Virus record (IMG/VR): IMGVR_UViG_3300015189_000005
Span: 1 to 57,265 of that record
DNA: 57,265 nt
From: a virus
Reading direction: 5' to 3' (one strand)
How positions within the stretch are numbered: the first letter of the stretch is position 1; the number at the start of each line of letters is the position of its first letter. The translations under genes were made by a program, and so were the position numbers. The notes below the pieces were generated by a model. It did not search any database, was not told where the DNA came from, and was given only the letters and a program-made list of their open reading frames with translations. Shown here in pieces: positions 50,349 to 57,265 of this stretch.

Positions 50349-50385
50349 GGGCGGTGGTTTCCTCCGATCCCGCCGCCCGATTTTT
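50349..50385 (+). terminator. Rho-independent terminator
   Basis: GGGCGGTGG pairs with CCGCCGCCC (nine positions, one G-U) around a 12-base loop, then GATTTTT. It lies after the ATPase gene and would separate or attenuate the downstream replication genes. Confidence 0.65.
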
Positions 50386-50484
50386 CCCGCAGTCGGTTTC
50401 AATGAATGCCCTCAGATTACTCCAGAGGACATCCCTCGAAACGCGAATGAGCACCGGGTTTCAGAGCGTGAGCAAAAGGGGCAG

Positions 50485-50796
50485 ATGCAACAGCAGATCA
50501 CAAACAGAATCAGATGCGCGACGTGCGACGGCAACGGCCGGATCTGTTGCGTCTGCGGACAGCCCGGGCACAAATGCGGCTGCTATGCCGAGACGATCAT
50601 GCGGCCCTGTCCGGCATGCGACATCACGATCCGCGAGGCTGTCCGGTCACTTGGCAGAGAGTTCGCGATCTACGCACTCGTACTGATCGCCGCTGCTCTG
50701 TGTCTGGGGATTGCGCTCGGCGCGGGAAGCCGTCCGCATAACACCAACCTCACTACCACCACAACTTCAACCGGAGAAACAAAATCATGGAAATGA
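50485..50796 (+). CDS. Cys-rich small membrane protein
   Basis: 103 residues. IRCATCDGNGRICCVCGQPG and HKCGC then RPCPACD resemble DnaJ-type CxxCxGxG zinc modules. A membrane helix, IYALVLIAAALCLGIALGAG, and a Thr-rich tail follow. It overlaps the next gene by ten bases. Confidence 0.55.
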   Translation: MQQQITNRIRCATCDGNGRICCVCGQPGHKCGCYAETIMRPCPACDITIREAVRSLGREFAIYALVLIAAALCLGIALGAGSRPHNTNLTTTTTSTGETKSWK

Positions 50797-51647
50797 ATGG
50801 CGAACTGATGCAGTTCGATGGAACCCACATTGTCGGGTTCAACGTTACGCCAGCCGATGACGGCATTACCTCGGTGCTCATTCTAACCGCGAAGCTCACC
50901 CCGGATATCGCCGAGATGATGGGATGCCGCGCTTCGATTTTCGATCAGCACGGCCAGCTTCACCAGCGCATTACCAGAGCCGATCTGGGTGAATCGAAAC
51001 TGCGCGACATCGACGTCATCCTGCCCGCAGTGGGCACTACGTCGAGCGCCGAAGCCTACAGACCGGAGCTGGTTCACAAGTTCGTGTTCAACCGGATTGA
51101 GAACGAAAACGAGGGCGACGGGATGTCCGTCACGATGCGTTGCCGATTCAAGAATCGCGAGAACGATCTCCTTCGCCTGGTCCGCAAGATGCGGAAGAAG
51201 CCCTTCGAGTTCGCCATTCGTTCTCATCAGCAGGCCTTCGACTGGGCCGGAGCCATCGGAGGAACGCAGTCCGCGGCAACCACCGAGGGTGAAGAAGCTG
51301 AAGGCACCGAAGAGGTTCCGCCTCTGCTGGTGATTGCCGCCGCAACGTGCCGGTACTGCTCTGCGGGTGATTCGAAGAATGACGAAGGCAAGCATATGGC
51401 GGACGGCAAGCTCGTCGAGTGCGAGATCGATCACCCGCCTGCTGCTGAGGCTCCGGCTGAAACCATCAATGTCCATGGGCGCAAGCGCGGCAACGTGCTG
51501 GCGATGCCCGAGGGCGACAGCGGAGGACCGGCCATTGCGGATGCCCGCGACGTCGCCGGAAAGAAGCCTCGCCCGCAGCGAACGCGCGGTGAGATGGCGC
51601 CGCCGCCGGATGCTGCTCGCGCTGCTGACTCGGTATCGGTGCAGTAG
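50787..51647 (+). CDS. Hypothetical protein
   Basis: 286 residues. The first 150 are a mixed domain (HIVGFNVTPADDGITSVLIL, KFVFNRIENENEGDGMSVTM), the rest low complexity with two Cys (CRYC) around residue 190 and a basic Pro-rich C-terminus. Not recognised; in the position of a single-strand binding or processing factor, which is only context. Confidence 0.5.
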   Translation: MEMNGELMQFDGTHIVGFNVTPADDGITSVLILTAKLTPDIAEMMGCRASIFDQHGQLHQRITRADLGESKLRDIDVILPAVGTTSSAEAYRPELVHKFVFNRIENENEGDGMSVTMRCRFKNRENDLLRLVRKMRKKPFEFAIRSHQQAFDWAGAIGGTQSAATTEGEEAEGTEEVPPLLVIAAATCRYCSAGDSKNDEGKHMADGKLVECEIDHPPAAEAPAETINVHGRKRGNVLAMPEGDSGGPAIADARDVAGKKPRPQRTRGEMAPPPDAARAADSVSVQ

Positions 51648-51649
51648 CC

Positions 51650-52240
51650 ATGATCCTGAGGTTCACCCTGCCTATCGTCCCCCGGACGAAAAAGACATCG
51701 AGCCAGATCGTCAGCTTCGGGAAGGCCTGCGGTGAGTGCGGCCGCCGGGAGTTCCAGAAGCTCGTGCCCTCGGAACAGTTCCTTGCCTTCGAGGCTTTGG
51801 CTGTTTCGATGGCATCCCCGATCCGGGCTGCAATCGAATCTTCAGGCAGGGTGATCCTTCCGGTGGTAGAGCCGGTATCGATCAAGGCCGAGATCTACCG
51901 CGACCGCGAGACGGGCGACTGGAACGGCTACACCGATGCCCTCGCGGACGTGCTCCAGGAGCCGATGTACAAGGGCTGCTGCGTGTGCGGCAAGGGCTGC
52001 GTGATCGGCCTGAGCGCGATGAATGCTGACGCGCCGAAGACCTGCAGCCAGTGCGGGCGAATAGATGGATCAAAGCGCTTCGTTGCACGCGATGGAAGGC
52101 AGTCCCGCAAGGGTCTCGGCATCATCGCCAACGATGCGCAAATACAAGACTGGGACGGTACCCGGCTGCGGAAAGATGCGAATGATCCACGCATCGAAAT
52201 CACGATAACGACGGTCACCATGGGGAGTTTATTCGCGTGA
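51650..52240 (+). CDS. RusA-like Holliday junction resolvase with a zinc-type insert
   Basis: 196 residues. The RusA marks are LRFTLPIVPRTKKTSSQIVS (start), GDWNGYTDALADVLQ (about 89-103, metal-binding Asp) and IIANDAQIQDWDGTR near the end. Between the two active-site halves lies an insert with CCVCGKGC and CSQC (about 109-134), an extra zinc ribbon. RusA enzymes cut four-way junctions before packaging. The stop overlaps the next gene (GTGA). Confidence 0.78.
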   Translation: MILRFTLPIVPRTKKTSSQIVSFGKACGECGRREFQKLVPSEQFLAFEALAVSMASPIRAAIESSGRVILPVVEPVSIKAEIYRDRETGDWNGYTDALADVLQEPMYKGCCVCGKGCVIGLSAMNADAPKTCSQCGRIDGSKRFVARDGRQSRKGLGIIANDAQIQDWDGTRLRKDANDPRIEITITTVTMGSLFA

Positions 52241-52707
52241 GCAAGAAGCCCAGAACATCGCTGTACATGGAAACGACAAGGATCTCGGCAAGCAAGACGG
52301 CCGCCGAGATCGAAGACATGCTCCGGCTCGCAGGGGCCCGCACGATCGCGAAGCAGTATGGTCCGGCCGGGGACATCACCGGAATGACATTTTCCCTGCT
52401 GATCGGCAATGCCGAGGTTCCGTTTGCTCTGCCGGTGCGGAGCTCGCTGCTGGTGGAGCGCCTCCGCGAGAACAAGTACGGCAAGCGCAACCCGGCGCTA
52501 TCGGTAATGCAGGGCCTCAGGGAACAGGCTGAGCGCGTGGCATGGAGGCAGATGCTGCGGTGGATTGAAGCGCAACTCGCGATGATCGACACCCGCATGG
52601 TGACAGCCTCCGAGGTCTTCCTTCCGTACGCGTGGGACGGCCGCAAGACCTTCCACCAGGCCATCAGTGAAGGCGGGTACCGGGCACTGCTCGGGGACGG
52701 CAAGTAA
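52237..52707 (+). CDS. Hypothetical phage protein
   Basis: 156 residues. It opens SLYMETTRISASKTAAEIED, then ITGMTFSLLIGNAEVPFALP and RENKYGKRNP; the C-terminal half is helical (EQAERVAWRQMLRWIEAQLA, MVTASEVFLPYA). I recall similar proteins next to RusA genes in other phages, without known function. Confidence 0.6.
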   Translation: MSKKPRTSLYMETTRISASKTAAEIEDMLRLAGARTIAKQYGPAGDITGMTFSLLIGNAEVPFALPVRSSLLVERLRENKYGKRNPALSVMQGLREQAERVAWRQMLRWIEAQLAMIDTRMVTASEVFLPYAWDGRKTFHQAISEGGYRALLGDGK

Positions 52708-52710
52708 GCC

Positions 52711-55257
52711 ATGATCGACAAGCGGCAAGCATACCTCGAGTTTCTGCGGTCCAAAGTCGTTCTCGCGCCAGAGACGGGCTTCGCTGAGGCGACATCAGAC
52801 GCGATGAACCCCCGGCTGTTCCCGCACCAGCGCGACCTCGCTGCATGGGCGATCCGGGGCGGTTGCCGTGCGGTGTTCACCAGTTTCGGTACCGGCAAGA
52901 CGAACATCCAGATCCAGATCCTTGACTACCTGGTAAAGCACCTGACCGAGGGAGAAGCTGGGTTGATCCTGTGTCCTCTGGGAGTGCGCGGCGAGTTCGT
53001 TGCGGACGCGATGAAGTTCTTTGGGATCTCGCTGAAGTACGTTCGGACCAATGCGGAGATCGAAGCCGAGCGCGCAGCCGGCCGCCAGTATTTCCTGACA
53101 AATTACGAGCGTGTTCGCGATGGCAACATCGACCCGAACCAGTTCGCTGTGGTATCTCTCGACGAAGCCAGCGTGCTCCGGTCGTTCGGATCGAAGACGT
53201 ACCAGACGTTTCTGACGCTGTTCCAGCGCGTGAAATACAAATTCGTCTGCACGGCAACCCCGTCACCGAACCGATTTAAGGAACTCATCCACTATGCCGC
53301 GTTCCTCGGCGTGATGGATTCCGGCCAGGCGCTGACGCGGTTCTTTAAGCGCGACTCATCGCAGGCCGGGAACCTCCAGATTCACCCTCATAAGGAGGCC
53401 GAATTCTGGCTCTGGGTATCGAGCTGGGCCACATTCCTCACCACGCCTTCGGACCTCGGCTACTCCGATGAGGGGTATATCTTGCCGGACCTGCAGATCA
53501 TCCAGCACCGGCTCGATGTCGATTACTCCACGGCCGGATTCGACTCCTGGGGACAGGGCAAGCTGGTGCGCAATGCGGCGGTCGGTCTGCGGGATGCGGC
53601 GCGCGAGAAACGGGACAGCCTGAGTGACCGCGTGGCGCGCGCAAAGGCCATCGTAGACGCGGCCTTGAAGGGTGAGCACTGGATTATCTGGCACGACCTC
53701 GAAGATGAGCGCAGAGCCGTTGAGAAGGCATTCGCAGGCTACAGCATCCGAACCGTCTACGGGTCGCAAGACCTTGACGAGCGCGAGCGCGACATCGCGG
53801 ACTTCAGCGAGGGTAAGTACGAGATCCTCGCCACGAAGCCGATCATCGCCGGTTCCGGCTGCAACTTCCAGCGTCACTGCCACAGGGCGATTTACCTGGG
53901 CGTCGGCTATAAGTTCAACGACTTTATTCAGTCCGTCCACCGGCTACAGCGCTTCCTCCAGACGTTCGCCGTCGAGATTCATGTGGTCTACACGGAATCA
54001 GAAGACGCGATCTATCAGAGCCTGCTGCTGAAGTGGGACCAGCATAAACGGCTGGTCGCGGAAATGACCGGAATTGTTCGCAAATACGGGCTGAACAATG
54101 CCCGCCTGGGAGATGAGATGCAGCGTTCAATCGGGATTGTCCGGCAAGAGGTGAAAGGCGATCTGTTCACCGCAGCGAATAACGACTGCGTGCTGGAGCT
54201 TCAGGCGATGCCGGATAGCTCTGTCGGCATGATCTGCACTTCGGTGCCGTTCAGTGATCACTACGAATATACCGAGTCCTACAACGATTTCGGTCACAAC
54301 GACGGCGACCGCGGCTTCTTCAATCAGATGGATTATCTGACCCCGGAGATGCTCCGGGTGCTTCAGCCGGGCCGTATGGCTTGCATACACGCGAAGGACC
54401 GCATCGTCTACGGCTCGGTTTCTGGACTCGGCATGTATTCGGTGAACGAGTTCAGCGATAAGTGCGTGGCCCACATGAAGAAACACGGCTTCGTCTACTG
54501 TGGGCGCATCACCGTCGTGACCGACGTCGTCCGCGAGAATGCGCAGACCTACCGCCTCGGGTTTTCCGAGAACGCGAAGGACGGCACGAAGATGGGCGTC
54601 GGAAGCCCGGAATACATCCTGCTGTTCCGCAAGCTGCCGACCGACCAGAGCAATAGTTATGCCGACGAGCCTGTCGTGAAGTCGAAAGAAGATTACACGC
54701 GGTCCCGCTGGCAATTCGATGCGCACGCGCTCTGGCGGAGCAACGGCAACCGGTTCCTGCGCCCTGAAGAGATCAGGGAAATGCCGATAGCCGCGCTCCG
54801 GGCCGCATGGCGGAGCTTCAACGCGCGGGCGGTCTACGACTTCAGCGAGCACGTATCCATCGCTGAGGCACTGGAAGCCGCTGGGTGCTTGCCGTCGAGC
54901 TTCATGGCTCTGGACCCAGTGAGCCATTCCCCATGGGCGTGGGACGACATCACGCGCATGCGGACGCTGAACACCGAGCAGGCCCGCAAGGATGTCGAGC
55001 AGCATGTTTGCCCTCTCCAGTTGGATATTGTCGAGCGCCTGATTGAGCGGTACAGCAACAAGGGCGACCTGATCCTCGATCCGTTCGCCGGGCTTCACAC
55101 CGTGCCGCACGTGGCCATCCAGATGGGGCGCACGGGATACGGCGTCGAGCTGAATTCGGAGTACTGGGCCGATGGCGTCGGCTACTGCCGGGCTGCCGAA
55201 CAGAAGGTCAGCATGCCCACGTTGTTCGACATGTTGGAGCTGGAGCAGGTTGCGTAG
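52711..55257 (+). CDS. SNF2-type helicase fused to a DNA N4/N6-methyltransferase
   Basis: 848 residues. Helicase part (1 to about 455): Walker A TSFGTGKTN (57-65), LILCPLGVRGEF, Walker B as DEAS (about 151), VCTATPSPNRFKEL, and a C-terminal QSVHRLQRFLQT. Methyltransferase part (about 475-848): motif IV TSVPFSDHYEYTESYND (about 510), where SVPF replaces the usual (D/S)PP(Y/F), and motif I DPFAGLHTVPH (about 790) where the usual form is DPFxGxGTT. The order IV then I is that of the beta class. Whether it methylates, remodels or restricts is unknown. Confidence 0.85.
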   Translation: MIDKRQAYLEFLRSKVVLAPETGFAEATSDAMNPRLFPHQRDLAAWAIRGGCRAVFTSFGTGKTNIQIQILDYLVKHLTEGEAGLILCPLGVRGEFVADAMKFFGISLKYVRTNAEIEAERAAGRQYFLTNYERVRDGNIDPNQFAVVSLDEASVLRSFGSKTYQTFLTLFQRVKYKFVCTATPSPNRFKELIHYAAFLGVMDSGQALTRFFKRDSSQAGNLQIHPHKEAEFWLWVSSWATFLTTPSDLGYSDEGYILPDLQIIQHRLDVDYSTAGFDSWGQGKLVRNAAVGLRDAAREKRDSLSDRVARAKAIVDAALKGEHWIIWHDLEDERRAVEKAFAGYSIRTVYGSQDLDERERDIADFSEGKYEILATKPIIAGSGCNFQRHCHRAIYLGVGYKFNDFIQSVHRLQRFLQTFAVEIHVVYTESEDAIYQSLLLKWDQHKRLVAEMTGIVRKYGLNNARLGDEMQRSIGIVRQEVKGDLFTAANNDCVLELQAMPDSSVGMICTSVPFSDHYEYTESYNDFGHNDGDRGFFNQMDYLTPEMLRVLQPGRMACIHAKDRIVYGSVSGLGMYSVNEFSDKCVAHMKKHGFVYCGRITVVTDVVRENAQTYRLGFSENAKDGTKMGVGSPEYILLFRKLPTDQSNSYADEPVVKSKEDYTRSRWQFDAHALWRSNGNRFLRPEEIREMPIAALRAAWRSFNARAVYDFSEHVSIAEALEAAGCLPSSFMALDPVSHSPWAWDDITRMRTLNTEQARKDVEQHVCPLQLDIVERLIERYSNKGDLILDPFAGLHTVPHVAIQMGRTGYGVELNSEYWADGVGYCRAAEQKVSMPTLFDMLELEQVA

Positions 55258-55282
55258 AGGGAGAGGGGAAAGGGGAATCGTT

Positions 55283-56098
55283 ATGGGAGAAATCACGAAA
55301 ATTCAATGGTGTGATTGCACGTTCAACCCGTGGATGGGATGCGTGAAGGTCTCGCCGGCTTGTGACCACTGCTACGCAGAGGCCGACCGCAAGCGCCGGG
55401 GGCAGCTGCTCTGGGGCAAGAGCGCGCCCCGCCAGGTGACCAGTGAGGCCTACTGGAAACAGCCGTTCCGCTGGAATAAGCAGGCCGCCGCCGATGGCGT
55501 CCGGCGCCGCGTGTTCTGCGGTTCGCTCTGCGATGTCATGGAAGACTTCTCGGGCCAGCTGATCGGCGGTAACGGATGCCAGACGGAGCTTCAGGACATC
55601 CGCACCTGGCTGTACCAGATCATTCAGCAGACCCCGAATCTCGACTGGCTGTTGACCACGAAGCGCCCGCAGAACTTCAAGCGGTTTCTTCCCGCCGAGT
55701 GGCTCATCAGGATGCCCGCAAACGTCTGGGGCCTCACCACGATTGAGAACGGCAACCACCTGTGGCGCATGGACGCGCTGGCCGAGGTTCCGTTCGTCGT
55801 CCGCGGCATCAGTGCGGAGCCCCTTCTGGGACCGCTGAGGATCACCGGCTACAAGGGAAAGCTGGACTGGGTGATTGCCGGCGGAGAGTCTGGGCCGGGC
55901 GCGCGTGATTGCCATCTGGAGTTCGCCAGGGACCTCCGCGACCAGTGCCGCGACATAGGCGCGAGCTTCTTCTTCAAGCAGGCGGGCGCAGTTGCCAGCC
56001 TCGACGGCCGCCGCCTGATCACCATCGACCCGAAGGGCGGGAACCTGAGCGAGATTCCTGAAGACCTCCGCATCCGGGAGGTACCCCGTGCCTCTTAG
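55283..56098 (+). CDS. Phage Gp37/Gp68 family protein (DUF5131)
   Basis: 271 residues. IQWCDCTFNPWMGCVKVSPA and CDHCYAE give the C-x6-C-x2-C cluster resembling radical SAM, followed by VFCGSLCDVMED, LDWLLTTKRP, VWGLTTIEN and DWVIAGGESGPGAR. These are the family marks. A [4Fe-4S]/SAM enzyme is suspected for the family; the substrate is not known. Shine-Dalgarno GAGGGAGAGGGG precedes it. Confidence 0.85.
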   Translation: MGEITKIQWCDCTFNPWMGCVKVSPACDHCYAEADRKRRGQLLWGKSAPRQVTSEAYWKQPFRWNKQAAADGVRRRVFCGSLCDVMEDFSGQLIGGNGCQTELQDIRTWLYQIIQQTPNLDWLLTTKRPQNFKRFLPAEWLIRMPANVWGLTTIENGNHLWRMDALAEVPFVVRGISAEPLLGPLRITGYKGKLDWVIAGGESGPGARDCHLEFARDLRDQCRDIGASFFFKQAGAVASLDGRRLITIDPKGGNLSEIPEDLRIREVPRAS

Positions 56099-56186
56099 AC
56101 TGTGGCATCTGCCGCTGATTTCACTCGCGATGATTGGGGCCGGGCGCCTCGTCGGCATGGCCGTGGAGTGGCTGCTATGTCGGTGA
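56088..56186 (+). CDS. Possible 32-residue membrane peptide
   Basis: GTG at 56088 overlapping the end of the Gp37/Gp68 gene. It would encode LRLWHLPLISLAMIGAGRLV then MAVEWLL, a single hydrophobic helix, and ends overlapping the next ATG. Short; support is only the overlap and hydrophobicity. Confidence 0.3.
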   Translation: MPLRLWHLPLISLAMIGAGRLVGMAVEWLLCR

Positions 56187-56755
56187 TGAAGAAAGCAGCC
56201 TTCAATCTACTGGTCACCCGCATCGCCGAGAGCCTGGAATCCAGCAGTGAACCTGCTCGACTGGGTGATGTGCAGGCGCTGGTGGAAGAACTGCAGCGTC
56301 GCGCGAAGCGTGACGAAGCCGAGAGGGAAGAGCCGCCCTCTGGTGAGTTCCTCGACAGCCTGGATCTCTTTGGCCAGACGACCATGGACTGCGACTTCTG
56401 CGGGCGGCGGTACGTGGCGCTTCGGGATTCCACTGATGAGGAAATCGCGGACTGGGAGCGTGTCGCGAAGAAAGATAAATCGGTAGTCCTGGACTATGCC
56501 GTAGAGGGCTTCGAAGGGACCGTGCTGGATGACCGAACCTTCGTGGTGGGTTGCCCGTGCAACAGCGCTGTCCGGTACGAAAACTTCATCTGGGAACACC
56601 GCAAGCTGATCACCGATTACATCGTTCTCCGCACAGCCGTGCGGCTCGATGACGCGGTCATTGACGGGAGGCTGGCGGCTGCTCTGTGTGTTGCAGCGGA
56701 CGCGCCCGGGATCGCCGAGAAAGTAGCTGCTGAGTTGAGAGGAGAGTGCCAGTGA
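56177..56755 (+). CDS. Hypothetical protein with a Cys pair
   Basis: 192 residues from the ATG at 56177. A first helical region (KKAAFNLLVTRIAESLESSS) is followed by MDCDFCGRRYV and, about 55 residues later, VVGCPCN, a likely zinc site, then helices to the end (LDDAVIDGRLAAALCVAADA). It immediately precedes and overlaps the DUF1376 gene. Not recognised. Confidence 0.5.
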   Translation: MSVMKKAAFNLLVTRIAESLESSSEPARLGDVQALVEELQRRAKRDEAEREEPPSGEFLDSLDLFGQTTMDCDFCGRRYVALRDSTDEEIADWERVAKKDKSVVLDYAVEGFEGTVLDDRTFVVGCPCNSAVRYENFIWEHRKLITDYIVLRTAVRLDDAVIDGRLAAALCVAADAPGIAEKVAAELRGECQ

Positions 56756-57265
56756 AACGACAGGATCAGCCGGACCTGCAGTTCTACCCGTGGAGTGTCC
56801 TGCGGTGGCTCCCGAGCACCGCGCGGATGAAGCTCGATGCCCTCGGCCGGGGCATCTACCGCGAGCTTCTGGACCTCTGCTATGTGCAGGGTTCCATCCC
56901 CGCCGACAAGGCTACCCTGGCCAATTACTGCGCCTGCTCGGTCGCGGATCTTGAGCGCTACTGGCCGATCCTGTCGGCCTACTTCCGGTACACTTCGCGC
57001 GACAAGAAAACGCTCGAAAACGCGGAGGCTTCCATGTTCCGACAAAACTTTGCAGGCCATTCAGGTCAATTACGCGAATGGGGTGCACTTGGCGGACAAG
57101 AAAGTGCGAAGAGGAGACGTTCAAAATCAACAACTTCAGCAGCCAAGCTTGATTCACCAGCGAAGCCACCCTTCGAGGAAGTTGAAGCCAAGAAAAGAAG
57201 AGAAGAGAAGAGAGAAGAAGAGAGGAGAGAAGAGGGAGGGTCTGGCGACCCTCCGGCGGACACTG
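56752..57265 (+). CDS. DUF1376 (YdaU-like) replication protein, 3'-truncated
   Basis: Starts GTG at 56752 in a GTGA overlap. LQFYPWSVLRWLPSTARMKL then LGRGIYRELLDLCYVQGSIP, LANYCACSVADLERYWPILS and WGALGGQESAKRR form the DUF1376 domain of phage replication initiators. A basic/Glu-rich purine-coded stretch follows and the frame runs off the window. The missing part is probably the frame entering at base 1; two extra bases (mod 3) are needed to join them. Confidence 0.8.
   Translation, partial: MKRQDQPDLQFYPWSVLRWLPSTARMKLDALGRGIYRELLDLCYVQGSIPADKATLANYCACSVADLERYWPILSAYFRYTSRDKKTLENAEASMFRQNFAGHSGQLREWGALGGQESAKRRRSKSTTSAAKLDSPAKPPFEEVEAKKRREEKREEERREEGGSGDPPADT
57190..57240 (+). repeat. Uninterrupted 51-base polypurine tract
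   Basis: Only A and G from 57190 to 57240, coding for alternating Lys/Arg/Glu. Such tracts can form triplex DNA and are hard to assemble; the window ends 25 bases later, within the linker of the same gene. Confidence 0.75.

Noticed and set aside
54127-55296. Minus-strand open frame of 389 codons
   Set aside because: Entirely antisense to the methyltransferase half of the 52711 fusion gene; composition is that of a GC-rich shadow frame.
1-57265. tRNA and rRNA genes
   Set aside because: No cloverleaf with a TTC-type T loop and CCA-like end, and no rRNA-like stretch, was found by eye; weak tRNAs could be missed without a scan.

Overview
The window looks like almost all of the genome of a temperate, long-tailed phage (siphovirus plan with HK97-type head genes), seen as free phage, circular episome or prophage contig. 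It carries a tyrosine integrase, a terminase, a portal, a prohead protease, an HK97-type capsid, head-tail joining proteins, a tail tube, G/T-like tail chaperones, a 1062-residue tape measure and a very large repeat-rich tail protein. The DNA is GC-rich. The best host clue is a minus-strand exported protein at 45714-46466 whose domain pattern (AGGGW..T.TLV, FFA.DG.P, a C-terminal LRFNP.GAFTS) is, as I remember it, characteristic of Bryobacterales/Solibacter-type Acidobacteriota. The host is therefore probably an acidobacterium; this is inference.

Layout. (1) 47178-57265, and apparently onward through 1-6172: an early rightward operon. It starts at a strong promoter beside a palindromic operator between two divergent ribbon-helix-helix regulators. 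It holds a possible annealing protein, a RecF/SbcC-like ATPase, a RusA-like resolvase, a helicase-methyltransferase fusion, a Gp37/Gp68 protein, a DUF1376 replication protein, several small Zn-type proteins, an Xis-like protein, a MazG-like protein, a C5-cytosine methyltransferase, a DUF1643 protein and the integrase. The DUF1376 gene runs off the right end and what looks like its C-terminal part runs in at the left end, so the molecule is probably circular, with a few bases missing at the cut. (2) 6173-6290: integrase-proximal spacer with a promoter and a palindromic operator. (3) 6365-10161: a broken gene, then a MoxR-type ATPase, a DUF3150-like protein and a metallopeptidase/VWA protein, three of them introduced by copies of one ribosome-binding leader. 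(4) 10158-16614: a chain of overlapping small genes ending in a tandem family of about twelve diverged paralogues with a shared H...C...CxxC pattern. (5) 16615-17312: non-coding, with a promoter and a structured leader. (6) 17313-45697: the late operon (DUF559 nuclease, packaging, head, connectors, a glycosyltransferase/methyltransferase cassette, tail genes, then several Sec-exported proteins including a beta-helix protein). (7) 45714-47085, minus strand: the host-like exported protein (frameshifted), a small Cys protein and a ribbon-helix-helix regulator.

How it may work together: the RHH pair and its palindrome probably act as the lysogeny switch. Early products replicate, recombine and methylate the DNA; the small-protein block and the MoxR/VWA module look like host-takeover or counter-defence functions; the late operon makes the particle. 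Hairpins follow the capsid gene, the tail-tube gene and one small Ala-rich gene, suggesting transcript control of abundant products. No endolysin was recognised.

The strongest candidates for something undescribed are the H-C-CxxC small-protein array, the glycosyltransferase cassette inside the tail genes, the run of exported proteins after the tail fibre, and the tail protein built from 17-residue repeats. Three genes appear frameshifted (6365-6805, 13725-13998, 45714-46466); read errors and real decay cannot be separated here.
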